From positions 310,001-374,000 of the forward strand of contig BGZK01000475.1 in NCBI GenBank assembly GCA_005406025.1: a DNA stretch of 64,000 nucleotides, given 5' to 3'. Under the pieces are notes generated by a model, which made no database searches, was not told where the DNA came from, and saw nothing but the letters and a program-made list of their open reading frames with translations. The DNA is from Eumeta japonica (Eukaryota > Arthropoda > Insecta > Lepidoptera > Psychidae). Positions 21,881 to 32,682 of this stretch are shown here, piece after piece. The stretch's first letter is position 1, and the number at the start of each line of letters is the position of its first letter. The translations under genes and the position numbers were made by a program.

Positions 21881-22875
21881 GTGCGCCTTCGCCTTCTTAT
21901 CTATGTTCTATTTGTTTAAAAATTTGTGGACAAAGAGAATGATCATGAAAATATATAACAATCGACTATAACGCTCTTATTGATTGCTTTTGATCTTTGT
22001 ATAAAATATAGGTACAGAATTAAAAAAAAAAGTTAAATATAACTTTATATTCGACACAATAAAAAGTTCCATCTCGACCACCGACCACCTAAAAATTTTC
22101 TCAGTACAAAAAGATATATAACATTTATCATAACAAAAAAAAATCTTCTGCTTTGTTTAATCCCTGTTTGGAAAATTTTGAAATGAATACATTGTTGCTA
22201 TGCATAAGTTCTCTACAACAAATTGCACTACATGACATAAATTACAGATGGCAGTAATAAAGTACGTCGGTAATTTTTTTATTACATTATATCTCTACAT
22301 ATATATTGTTGGAAATTAACATAAGAAACTTTTCCCGCGGAAGTCATCACATTACACGGCAGACTAGCGTAAAGCGTGGCGGTCCATATACCGTAGTCAA
22401 GAATGGCCAAACGTGAGTTGGAGTCGTCCACAGATTTAGATAATCTTCTTACATTGTTGAAATTAAAGACTCATTTTTTTTGCTGATTGTTTTTCACATT
22501 ATATATAGGCATTTCACATTATATATACTAACCTTTGCAAATAGAGTTTGTAACAGATTTTTACTTTTAAATTGTTAAATGCTTCAATCGACTTATACAA
22601 TTGTACCCTTAAATTGGATCGCCTTTTATTTTTGTGCAGTACGTATAAGTAGGTCGACAGTATGAAGGATTCCGTTGTACGTTCGGTGCATAGACGTTGA
22701 TAGAGAACCAAAGTCTTAATTATATTCTTCTTATTAAAAAGCAGTATTTGTATGGGAGTATCTCATTGCGAATAATTTATGAAATTGTGATAAAAACAGT
22801 TTCATCATATATAAGTTACTTAATAGGAACAAAGATTTTTAGGAGTAACAGTAAAACCCAGAAAATTTACGTACT
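21881..22875. other. AT-rich spacer
   Basis: It includes an A tract (22022-22032) and a small GC-richer patch at 22335-22440; no gene is recognised. Confidence 0.4.
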
Positions 22876-22879
22876 ATAT

Positions 22880-23160
22880 TAATTCCCATTAACGCCCCAA
22901 AGGCAATACTAACTTTCGATGCCTATATTTAGGTCCGCTTTATTTTGAGAATTCAACCGTGAGCCATACGAGCGCGGAGTAGCACAGACTCACCTTTTTA
23001 ATTTTCATTCGGAGCATTGACGTTGTTTAAATATAAACCTGGAATGTGGGTAAACGTCGTCCGGATCACGATTTATGCCCGCCGCCGCCGCCGCCGCCGC
23101 CCGCCTAACACCTCTATTCCCAGACGGATCGAGAGTCTCATCTGCACGAAAGGTACTCGT
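22880..23160. promoter_or_regulatory. Island with (CCG)n tract and TEAD-like site
   Basis: A more complex block holding a CCG repeat (about 23079-23102) and TGGAATGTGG near 23039-23048, which contains the GGAATG core bound by Scalloped/TEAD factors. Regulatory function is inferred. Confidence 0.3.
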
Positions 23161-23785
23161 TTGGATTTTTTTTACGATGAATCATAACTAAATATAAGTT
23201 CTTTAATTTTGAAATTAAATAAGTTTTTAATTAAATAATTTATGGTTCAAATGCGTTTAAAGTTACAATAAAGATATTGAATAAAATGATAACGAGTTCA
23301 CATGTACAGTGACAGCGTAGAGATCAGCAATCCGAGTGGAGACGGGAGAGATGCTAGTCCGATCCGCAAGAGCTAGAAAGGTTGGGTATTTTGTCTAGCA
23401 CCTGCAGACTGGGAGTTTCGCTCACCCCACACTGTGGCGGTGACGAGGAGTATCATGGGGAAACATACATCACGGAAGTCAACGAAACTAGGAAAATATA
23501 ATAAACTCTTTAGTAATTAATGTATTTTTCCCTTGAATAAGGAATGGTTATATTAAAAATGTCACCTTGATTAGCGACTGGTGTAGTTTGAAAGTTTAAT
23601 TACTATATTGGTAACCGTTATCACAACAGCGTATCTTTACTCTTGTTTGTTGGAAAGTTCTTGCAAAACATAAATTTTTTTGGTCAATGGACACAATTTT
23701 TCTTTCATAACGCTATAATTATAAAGAGAAAACCGTACTACAATTACTGATCAGCTCAATTACCATTTTTTCTGTTCATTCGCCC
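23161..23785. other. Spacer with a GC-richer patch
   Basis: 23300-23480 is less AT-rich and contains gctcaccccacactgtggcg, with a loose resemblance (gctcaccccacact) to 60139-60152. Nothing else is recognised. Confidence 0.3.
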
Positions 23786-23789
23786 AAAA

Positions 23790-24110
23790 GTTAAGTACCC
23801 AAACAGACAGACTTACGAATGCACGCCCGAGTTGCATTGCCTGTATACGTGATTCGTTCAGAACTTCGATAGATTTTTCCTATGAAACACGAAGAAAAGA
23901 TGAAATAGGTTTTTTTCAAGCGTAACTCGTTTTTTAACACGCTTTTATTAGCTCGGGATGTATCTATGTATGTATGTATGTATGTATGTATGTATGTATG
24001 AATGTAACAAAATCTTTGAGCACGATTTTCAACGTGTTCTAAACACTTAATAAACTTGAAACTTTGCATACGTCTCAAGGACCGATGACAATACAATAAT
24101 TTGATAAGTT
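23790..24110. repeat. Interspersed repeat with internal (TATG)n microsatellite
   Basis: About ten units of TATG at 23964-24000 are embedded in unique-looking flanks (CTTTTATTAGCTCGGGATG to the left, AATGTAACAAAATCTTTGAG to the right). From memory this arrangement recurs in lepidopteran genomes, so the microsatellite belongs to a repeat family. Confidence 0.45.
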
Positions 24111-24183
24111 TATCCTCTTATCCTGATCAGGATCGCCAGGATCGAATAATTTCGTCACGTATCGTCTGCGTGAAAACAAGTGG

Positions 24184-24243
24184 CTTATTACTGTTACTAA
24201 ATTCTATTACTGTTTTGTAATAGAATTTAGTAACAGTAATAAG
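24184..24243. repeat. Perfect 27-bp inverted repeat with 6-base loop
   Basis: 24184-24210 (starting CTTATTACTGTTACTAAATT) is the exact reverse complement of 24217-24243; the loop is TGTTTT. RNA from either strand would form a perfect 27-bp stem. Confidence 0.9.
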
Positions 24244-24320
24244 TATTAATAATTGAATTATTGTTGTTTTGTTAAAATTACTAATTTTACCAATCAACCG
24301 AATTAAAAGTGAAAAATAAA

Positions 24321-24625
24321 CATAGTTTAAAAAAACTAAAAAACACGCTATTAAAGCACATTAAACTAAAAAGTAAAAAATAATCCTTAATATGAACTCA
24401 AAAAAATAATGAACAATGACGAAATATACTAGTGTTATTGTGGAAAAAGCGTGGGGCGCTTTGTCCCACATTTTTCGTATATAGAGCAACCCACGCTTTT
24501 TCCACAATAACACTAGTATATTTCGTCATTGTTCATTATTTTTTTGAGTTCATATTAAGGATTATTTTTTACTTTTTAGTTTAATGTGCTTTAATAGCGT
24601 GTTTTTTAGTTTTTTTTAAACTATG
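24321..24625. repeat. Large near-perfect inverted repeat (135-bp arms, 34-base loop)
   Basis: The left arm 24321-24455 (CATAGTTTAAAAAAACTAAA ... GGAAAAAGCGTGGG) and right arm 24490-24625 are reverse complements, differing by eye only by one A in a homopolymer. The loop (24456-24489) starts GCGCTTTGTCCC. There is no ORF and no clear target duplication. It could be a young foldback element, a hairpin-RNA source or a local template-switch product. Confidence 0.9.
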
Positions 24626-24683
24626 TTTTTTAAAAACGTTTTTTTACTCGTACGTACTTACATTACAGTATCAATAAATAGTA

Positions 24684-24920
24684 GAGGATGCTAATTAGAA
24701 ACGACTTTCCCCCATCTATTTAACGGATGAAACGTATTTTATATAAATTTTAGAATGTTAACAAATATATCGCTAGTCGGTCGGCTAAAAAATTCCTGGC
24801 CAGACTAAAATTAATTAAAAGTTCAAAAATATCATTTGTTTTAAACATGAACTTTTTAGTTTATAAAATGAATTTTCATCCATTAAACAGATAGGTGGAG
24901 GTCGCTTCTGATTCGGATCT
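24684..24920. mobile_element. MITE-like element with diverged inverted repeats
   Basis: The left arm (24684 to about 24765) with CCATCTATTTAACGGATGAA and the right arm (about 24840-24920) with the complement of CTATCTGTTTAATGGATGAA pair along about 70-80 bases. They are diverged, so the element is older than the neighbouring hairpins. Confidence 0.6.
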
Positions 24921-24939
24921 TAAACTAAAAGAACAAGAA

Positions 24940-25195
24940 TTTTTCGTCGGCCGAAGTCTAGATGATAAAGACACGGTACGTATAACCAAACGGGAGATAT
25001 ACGACCAACCGTCAGGTGTCGCTGCGAGACGCCGTTTCTCATTCGCTAAACGGCTGTCCGTGTACTACTACTAAAAATTTACTAAACATAAAATTTCAAA
25101 GGCGGGCGGCCGGTTTACGACCGCCGCGGATCGGCCGACGGACGCGCAGCGCACACGCCGCCCGGCCCGCCGCACCGGCGCTAAGACTAATGACC
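24940..25195. promoter_or_regulatory. CpG-rich island
   Basis: The GC-rich block 25100-25185 contains CGGCCGGTTTACGACCGCC and lies next to the MITE cluster. Candidate regulatory element; the Arg/Ala-rich ORF is incidental. Confidence 0.28.
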
Positions 25196-26085
25196 TACTT
25201 CTGTGTTTATGCTACTTCTATGTTTCGAAACTTTATTCAGGATGATGTTATCTACATCGATGTGATTGAAGTGTGATAGCGTCATTCACTTGAGGCTCCA
25301 CGAATGTCATTGGAAATGTACGTAGTTAATTAGTTACTAAATTATTTATTGAATTTAGAAAACAAATATATTTTTTTAACACAACGAAATTCGCTTATTA
25401 TTTCCATTAAAAATTAAACATGAAACAATTTGTCACAAGAAATATTCATACAACCGACTTTTAATATTAATATTTGTATATGTTCTTAAGAATATGCAAA
25501 CTTGTCAAAGGAAAACGACTATGGCGCCGTGGCCATGTGCGGAGTGTGACAGCCATTGATAAAAGTTAGCTAATACGTAGTTATTTTTAGGAGGATAACA
25601 CTTACACTCCGTAATATATGCTTCCTATTCGTAGTTCCAGAAACATCCATTTTTAAATTGCGGACTGAGAGTAGTATTTACGCCGGAGATTTTACTTTAC
25701 ATAAACGATGACCTTCTGGGTTCTCTTGCATTTTAATACAACATTAATACAAAATAGCCATATTTTATTAATCAAATAAGTCAACAAAATGGAAGAACGT
25801 AGTAAAAATGAGCATTCACACAAGTCTATGGGTGACGGGAGTGAATAGTGACATCAATTGACAATAGCGCCACGTCACGGCGAGGGAAAGAAATGAAGTT
25901 CGGGAACTAAACTAAAGAACCGCATAGAGTTTTACAGTAGTTTAGTTTTTATTTTACACGATATTTAATTTCACTATTGTATTAAATTAAAAGCACTTCG
26001 CAATTACATTTTCCTGTTTGTGTAGACATGGTAAATGATGACTGAAAAAAAATAAAGACTATATTTTTTATGATTTAATTACAAA
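25196..26085. other. AT-rich spacer
   Basis: A small, more complex patch at 25510-25575 contains TGACAGCCATTGATAAAAG (TALE and GATA-like cores). Nothing else is recognised. Confidence 0.35.
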
Positions 26086-26089
26086 TATA

Positions 26090-26440
26090 TGATTTTCACG
26101 TTTTTTCTCATACTTGTAGTATAAGACAATGTTACTTGCCAAATTTCATAGTTCTAGGTCAACGGAAAATACCCTACAAATTTTGATTCCCTTGAGAGTG
26201 TCAAAATATACGTTTTTTGGGGCATATACTGTCGTATCTTTTTTCCCATTAACTTAGAAGTTTGATATTTTCACAACTTAAAGGGATTGTAAACTTGAGT
26301 ATATGGTTTCAATTTCAATTGGATACCTCCACGTGTTCCCCAGATTAAGGGTCTTGACAGACCGATGGACGAACGGGAAACAAAGTGATCCAATAAGAGT
26401 TCCGTTTTTCCTTTTGAGGTACGGAACCCTAAAAGATATG
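26090..26440 (+). repeat. Lepidopteran interspersed repeat with GTACGGAACCCTAAAA end
   Basis: The 3' portion reads GACAGACCGATGGACGAACG, then CAAAGTGATCCAATAAGAG and TTCCGTTTTTCCTTTTGAGG ending in TACGGAACCCTAAAA. I know this tail as extremely common in moth and butterfly genomes. The GTTCCGT and ACGGAAC halves form a small hairpin at the end. It is the strongest single marker of the host group in this window. Confidence 0.75.
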
Positions 26441-27005
26441 TCAACAATGTTACAAATCAGATCAGAATCAGTTGATTCGTTCAAAAGCTATCGCCGAACA
26501 AAAGTTTAATAAATAGTCGTTTTTCAAAATATTTTAAATTTTTAACATATTGATTTCTTTCACACAGCCAGCCCTCATTTTTCATATTGGAAAAAACTGC
26601 ATTATATCTCGCAAAGCTAATCAAAATCCGATGTTTCGTTCACAAGATATGGCCATTAAAAAAATTTTGAAAATGCTTTTCTAGATTACTTTTAAGTTTC
26701 TTGATGGGGCAATAATTTTGAAGAGATGTAAACGGTCTTACTAAAATATAGAATCGAATTTCACTATTCAATTAATCATTCGGTAAATGTTGTTGTTGAA
26801 AACCGTAAAAAACCAAAATAATTATTTTTCCAATTTATGAAGTGAGCGCTTCAATCTTTAAATTATTTCACAAATATTAATTTACTAAATAAATATAATT
26901 AAATGAAAATAGAAATAACAAGAAACAAGTAAATATAATGCCACACCTTTGTATTGTAGAAATGAATTTTTTTGCAAGTATCAGGAACAAGAGCTCATAT
27001 CGTTA
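26441..27005. other. AT-rich spacer
   Basis: No recognised feature. Confidence 0.4.
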
Positions 27006-27009
27006 AAGG

Positions 27010-27245
27010 TTCAGTTGGCAGCTGCCTTGGGTCATTAATAATCTGGAGGCCCCGCAGTAGCGCCCCCCGCAGTCTAAAATATGAAAACTCCGTTTGGTAA
27101 CACCGTGCCCCACTGTTTTATGTAAGCACCTCTACGATGTTTATGTGCGTCGCCGCGGCCGGAACGGTCGTCCCGCTGCGTGTTTGCGCGCCGCGCGACA
27201 CTTTAGAGGCAGTAGGGAAGGACGAGGCGAGCGGCGTGAACAACC
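27010..27245. promoter_or_regulatory. CpG-rich island
   Basis: GC-rich at 27045-27075 and 27145-27240. No coding exon is recognised. Candidate regulatory element. Confidence 0.28.
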
Positions 27246-27414
27246 GAAATGAAGTATCACAAATAACTTTGACACGTAATTTGACTTTTTGAATGATCTT
27301 TCATTGCTACAAAAGCTCTCATTTCTATGGCAAGTTAGGCAAGCGAGCGACGGCTGTAGCACCGGAATTCTGCATTTTTTCCATATACATACACAAAACT
27401 AAAAAAAAATCTAA

Positions 27415-27640
27415 GGAAGACGTTCCCAAGGCAGGAGTGTGGAGTGCCGCAAGTGGGTCAAGTCGGGGCAATCCGATTACGGGCGCGCGGCCGGCCCGGC
27501 GCCCCCGACCTATACAAATTAGAGCCGCGGAAGCTCCACCGCAGCGGGACTACTTTGAGAGAATATTTCTTATATTTACGATTACCGGACGCGGTGCCCT
27601 TTCACCGACTGTCGTATTTAACCTCTTCGAGGTACTAGTA
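27415..27640. promoter_or_regulatory. CpG-rich island
   Basis: The GC-rich block 27425-27545 is followed by balanced sequence. Two overlapping ORFs of 64 and 117 codons are open here, but neither has recognisable similarity. Candidate regulatory element. Confidence 0.3.
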
Positions 27641-28105
27641 CAATGAGAATTTCACTTTGCCACGCATGCGACTCATGTCGTCCATTTATAAAAGGGCAAA
27701 AGTATCTATGAGAGACATATAGAATTCCAATATTAATGCCATGATATTATCGCATACGCAACTAAATAGTTTATGAGGACAACTAAATAAAATACTTTGA
27801 GTTATATACAATATGATATTTATGACTTTAGCTGAGAAAAATCAAAATTTTCAGAAAAAAAGTCGTATTCAGCTTTATTTTCAAAAATTAAAATGATTTT
27901 TGATGTCTGATGTTGATGTTTTGATATTCTGAGAAGCTATCTATGACTGTTTTCAGCAACGTTTCCTTATAACTGCATATGTATGCATGAGTGCTCGCTT
28001 AAGTGTCGTAACAATTTTTTTTCCGTATGCCTTAAGGTTTTTCAACTGTAATATTTAGTACAAATTTAAATTGATCAATGCAATAAATCTAGATCAATTA
28101 AATGA
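27641..28105. other. AT-rich spacer
   Basis: No recognised feature. Confidence 0.4.
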
Positions 28106-28108
28106 ATG

Positions 28109-28132
28109 ATATATATATATATATATATATAT
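28109..28132. repeat. (AT)n microsatellite
   Basis: About 12 AT units. Confidence 0.95.
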
Positions 28133-28177
28133 TTAAAACCAGTTTATTTTTTTAAGGATTGGACGAAAGTTGATCTA

Positions 28178-28345
28178 AATGAACGCTTGCATGCAACATG
28201 CAACATTCAAACGCAACCCCACCGCTAACTCTCTAATCCAATTTTTTACTACGAATCCTCATCAGTCCAATATTTACTCCAGAGAATTGCAGATATTTAA
28301 TACGTAAGCAAGTGCTAAAAAAATGATTTGCCTGAGTCGCCAATA
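28178..28345. mobile_element. Half-copy of the MITE family seen at 10671-10952
   Basis: ATGCAACATGCAACATTCAA followed by ACGCAACCCCACCGCTAACT matches the left end of the element at 10671 (TGCAACATGCATTAA ... GCATGCAACCCACTACTGAC). I see no matching inverted end, so the copy has lost its other terminus or is too diverged there. Confidence 0.5.
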
Positions 28346-28970
28346 TAATCAGTATGGTATTTTTACGTACGTTTTGTGCTTACAAAGAAGATTATCCGTA
28401 AAAGTCAGAAAATCACATCCACTAACTTGCCAGGAGAATTGAATTCATCAAACAGATGCGACTCTAGCTTCTATATGAGCATACACGGTGGTACGATATT
28501 GAGCAGCTTTACTTTTTAATTTCAACCAGTATGAAATTTTGTGAAAGAGTGTATTAATATGAAATTGTGTGACCCTGCAATAGAGTGACAAAAATGTGAA
28601 GTCGAACGATCTTTCATAGGGTTCAAACTGCAACGTCGATTACCTTCAAGCTTATAAAGGACCTTACTTAATTTAATTGACTTGATCATAAACATTGTCA
28701 AGTAATTTCCAAGGAACACACCATACCACAAAACATGCAGACGCATTGTCTTATAAAAAACGAGTTCGGAATCGGAAGTGGACTATGGGAATGGAGCTGG
28801 AACTTAGTGTTCAAGCGACATACAGAGCCTAGAGACCAAAGCAAATATTTAGACCATTTGATAAATTAATTTAGGCTCTCATTTCCTCGTAACAATTTGT
28901 GATGTAACTTTAAATAATAATAATAATAATTTTATATTATGGGAAAATAGTTGTGAGTTCATATTTATTA
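28346..28970. other. AT-rich spacer with a short (TAA)n
   Basis: Six TAA/AAT units lie at about 28912-28930. No gene is recognised. Confidence 0.4.
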
Positions 28971-28974
28971 TAAA

Positions 28975-29730
28975 TTCACGCTTATTTTTCAAAAGGGTAG
29001 GCAGAGACTACAAATTTCCACTTGGCACGATCTACTCTAGTCACTACATCTTCCTTTAAACCACACCGCTTTCTAACATCACTGTCTCTACATATATCTT
29101 TCAGAGACAGTCCACACATACTACACAGTGTTCGAATCTGTACTGTATTGATCCCGCTTTCATTTTAGTTCTACCATACCCAGCTTTCACTACAATACAT
29201 AAGTGTAGGGATCAGGACCCCACTATGGATAGCCAAACGAACTTGTCGTGAGATGCTTTTATATTTATAATAGCAAACAAGGTTCCCTTTACTTTGTTTC
29301 CCGCCTTCACTCTACTTCTGATATTTCTATCTTGTTTACCATCATTTATGAACAGTCTACCCAAACTACACTTACTACACAAACTCTTTCACTTGTTCGA
29401 CATTCTCATCTTCTTCCCTTCTTCTCACCACTTTTCAATCAGTGAAAAGTGCTTCTGCCCCTTTCAAACACCATCATTTTAGTCTAAGAATTTTATACCC
29501 CTTTTCTTAATAGAACCATTCATTTTATTTACCATCTGCTACAGTCCGGACGCTGACGGCGCAAGGATTAATTGGCAGTCGACGTACTGGAGGTATTTAA
29601 CAGATAGCTCATCCATCCTTAGTCCACAGTCATACTCTTTCAAGCCATCACAAACAGACAGCTATCCATGAATGGGTTGAATAGCCACGGTGAAGCTGTA
29701 CATCCTTGTCAAACAGGGATGTGTAACTAT
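28975..29730 (-). mobile_element. RTE-type LINE, copy D, reverse orientation (dead)
   Basis: Read on the minus strand, CTGAAAGATATATGTAGAGA then TGTTAGAAAGCGGTGTGG (29045-29110) matches the DRCRNSDVRKRCG block of the other copies. Further right come the MYGSE-type, SRQARLAIHSGVLIP-type and SLF.NDGKQDRNIRSRVKAG-type blocks. The RT core near 29650-29725 reads like GVRQGC...FMDSC. It keeps more of the RT core than copies A to C but ends before the C-terminal KGRPRKSY block. Frames are broken in several places. Confidence 0.7.
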
Positions 29731-29739
29731 AGCTTAAAT

Positions 29740-29900
29740 ATTATCAAAACGGAATGTATCCAATCATTAAATTATCCAAAGCCGATAGATAATCTAATGA
29801 TATCTTTGATTTCGAATCCAACACAATATTTGCTTGATTAAAATTCTTGTTCGGATATTGCGTGAAGAACAAAAGGTGGTTTAAGTATAAAATGAGATTA
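29740..29900. other. AT-rich spacer
   Basis: No recognised feature. Confidence 0.35.
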
Positions 29901-29904
29901 TGAG

Positions 29905-29995
29905 GATATGGGCGCCCAGCGCGCACCACGGGCGGCCGCCGCCCAACTAGCCTTAAGTGCTATACCGCATAGGTTTCGCGTCGACAGGGTAGTTC
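29905..29995. promoter_or_regulatory. Short GC-rich island
   Basis: A 90-base block with CACGGGCGGCCGCCGCCC. Candidate regulatory element; the ORF starting at 29908 is incidental. Confidence 0.22.
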
Positions 29996-29999
29996 GCTT

Positions 30000-30360
30000 T
30001 TCTTTACAGAGTTCAAACACTGTGTATTTATGTTATATGTTTAAAACTGTAAGTAGAAAAAATATATTAACGAAGTATTTGTCATCTGTACGATTTGCAA
30101 AATTTGCAATGTTCTTATAGTATAGATGTCACTGTATTACAGTACAGGAGGTTAAACAGTATTATTGTAATTAACTTATATTGCTATTAATATTTATAAC
30201 TTAATTTATAGGAAAACACGTTTTTTTTTTAAATAACTAGAAACAGCCACAAAATGAGGTAGGTCTAGAAAGTAATATAATACATAAGTCAGTTTTTTAC
30301 AAAACTCAATAAATTTAATTTTATAATATATGTAAATTACCGACAGAGGAACTCTTTAAC
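30000..30360. other. AT-rich spacer
   Basis: No recognised feature. Confidence 0.4.
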
Positions 30361-30368
30361 GGAATAAT

Positions 30369-30409
30369 ATCCCAGCTAGCTGGGATAGCTAACTTTGCTA
30401 GCAAAGTTA
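30369..30409. repeat. Two adjacent perfect palindromes sharing a GCTAGC core
   Basis: ATCCCAGCTAGCTGGGAT (30369-30386; centre AGCTAGCT) and TAACTTTGCTAGCAAAGTTA (30390-30409) are each perfectly self-complementary and lie 3 bases apart. Confidence 0.85.
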
Positions 30410-31585
30410 CATCAAGAATATTCTTTATAACAGTAAAACTCTTATAAAATGATCATAAGACGCCTAAGATGGTACATCTTCCAAATATATGTTGTAAGAC
30501 ATTTTGTGCTAAAGGACTCTTAAAGCTCATCATTAAATCTTAAAGACATATATATGATTTTTTTATAAATTATCAGAACAAAGATTATATATACAATTGC
30601 ATTTTATACACCCACGTCTTATAAGACCTATCGTCATTAGTAGAGTTTATAGTAAATGTTTTGTTAGGCTATTTATTACTCTTATAAAACTTTTATAAGA
30701 AACTGCTATACACCCAACAAGTAATAAGTGTAATTTGTCTTGTCTAAGTTATATGTAAAAGTAAAAGCATGTTAATTTATGTTAAAATGGTCTAACGGAT
30801 TTTTTTAGTAAGATATCGCATAATAATTTATAATAAATATATGTTTGGCTAATGGGAAATTACTAAAAAGTGGATTTAAATAAATGGAAACGATATAAAA
30901 GAATTGGAGTATATCGGAGAAAAGTAAATAAGAAGTACTCTGAATTCTCTGAAGGACTCTCAACAGCCACCGTCTTCAAAAGTATTGACAAGATCAAAAA
31001 CCTCGATTCTAACAATGTTTTGCATCGTTTCGTATAAACAAATTACAGAACTTGTTCTATTATTTGAATGACCTTTCAACCACATAACAGTTAATCAAAG
31101 TTCTTTTTACCGTCTTACTTATTATCAAAATGTAATTTTTTTTATAACTACTTTAAATTATTAAGTTGAAACGTTAACAGGTATTGCGGAAAGATTGCAA
31201 AGAAACGCATATTGGCAAACGCATATTACAGCTGCAGTGTTTGGTTTAGATGTAATGCAGTACTAAATAGAAGCGTATTTCACTATATTAATTATATGTT
31301 TAAACAAAATTGTTGAATAAACAAACATCTGTTCATTGAATCGTAGAATGTGCAGTGTAATTGGATAAAACGTTCCGAAATGTATTAAATGTAATAGTAT
31401 TGAATTAATCAATTTCACTTATCATAATATGTAATTTGTTTATCCATTCTTTCATAGGGAACTCATATTTATCAATATGGCCATCGGTAAATTGTCTTGG
31501 GTAAGTGTTTAACAAATGCAAAAAAACTTATAATTGAGCACTTAGTCTTTGATTGTCCTCTCAAAATGTGCCATATTGATTTAGA
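30410..31585. other. AT-rich spacer with repeated CTTATAA phrases
   Basis: CTCTTATAAAA and its complement recur at about 30432, 30607 and 30679-30705. This may be a decayed foldback element that includes the two palindromes at 30369. No gene is recognised. Confidence 0.3.
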
Positions 31586-31589
31586 TTTG

Positions 31590-32450
31590 GCGCAAGAATG
31601 AATAAGTTGTCTGTCAAATGCCTCATGTACGCCGGCGAACAAGTAATCCTTGTACCGTCGGCGTACGAGTTGCATAAGATGGTAATTAAAATAAATGATT
31701 GTGTTAAGAATAGAGGTATGAAAGTAAGTGTCAGGAAGACTAAGGAAATGGTGTTTGAAAGAAGAGTAAGCACGACTGAATGCGATATATATATATTTAT
31801 ATATATATGGAAAGTGATAGTGTCGAACAAGTGAAAAAGTTTGTATACTCAGGCAGTCTGTTTAAAAATCATGGTAAACTTGATAAACATATCAAAAGGA
31901 GAGTGTATACGAAAAATAAAGTGGATGGGGCTTTGCTTGCTTTTATAAATAGTAAATATGTCTCATGACAAGAGCGTTTGGCTATTCATAATCCTGGTTC
32001 CTACGCTTATGTATGATAATGAAAGCTGCCTGTGGCAGAAGAAAAACAAAATATATTCTATGTGCTGGAGATAAATCTCTGCGTAATATGCGTGGAGTGT
32101 CTCTGAAAGATAGATGTAGTAACAGTAATGTCAGAAAGCGGTGTGGTATAAAGGAAGATGTAGAGAATAGAGCAGATGGCGAAACCACCGCAAAAGAGGT
32201 ATGATGGGTAGTTTCGCCATCTCTAAAGGATGAATGAAAGTAGTCTGACAAAACTTATTTATACAATGAATGTGCGTGATGGAAAGTTCGGCAAGGGTCT
32301 CCCTAGGAAATCCTGTGCAGACCAAATTGGTGGCATATTATAAAAAAAATCAAATTTTAAGTAGCCACAACCAACGAACTTGCATGGAAAGATTGATGGA
32401 TGTCTGTGAAGCAACAAAAATATGCAAAAATCATCAATGTAAAAGTTGTG
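31590..32450 (+). mobile_element. RTE-type LINE, 3' end, copy C (dead)
   Basis: The best-preserved RTE copy. The frame from 31598 reads MNKLSVKCLMYAGEQVILVP, so the catalytic YADD of the enzyme has become YAGE, and then GMKVSVRKTKEMVFERR. The frame then shifts into VEQVKKFVYSGSLFKNHGKL and RRVYTKNKVDGALLAFINSK. Further on, SLRNMRGVSLKDRCSNSNVR and the FGKGLPRKSC-like block are present. The mutation of the second and third catalytic positions alone would stop reverse transcription. It lies 230 bases left of the long-terminal-repeat transposon at 32683. Confidence 0.8.
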
Positions 32451-32454
32451 AGTT

Positions 32455-32680
32455 TATTTTGAATTATTACACATTTTAAATTTAAAAAGAATCATCAAAT
32501 CACAATAAAGTGTGATAAAATACCACAAATTTATCGAATTTTATATAAAATCAATGTCAAAATAATAATTATTATTATTCTTATCATCATGGCATTGAGA
32601 TACACGTAAAATCTCTTAAAGTGATTCCAATGATTGTGTTTAAAAAGTATGAGAATTCCACGATGATACAATATGTGAAA
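32455..32680. other. AT-rich spacer
   Basis: It contains an (ATT/AAT)n-like stretch near 32561-32580. Nothing else is seen. Confidence 0.35.
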
Positions 32681-32682
32681 AT

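Noticed and set aside
27293..27646. 117-codon plus ORF
   Set aside because: It crosses from AT-rich to GC-rich sequence with a change of amino-acid bias at the border, which suggests a chance open frame.
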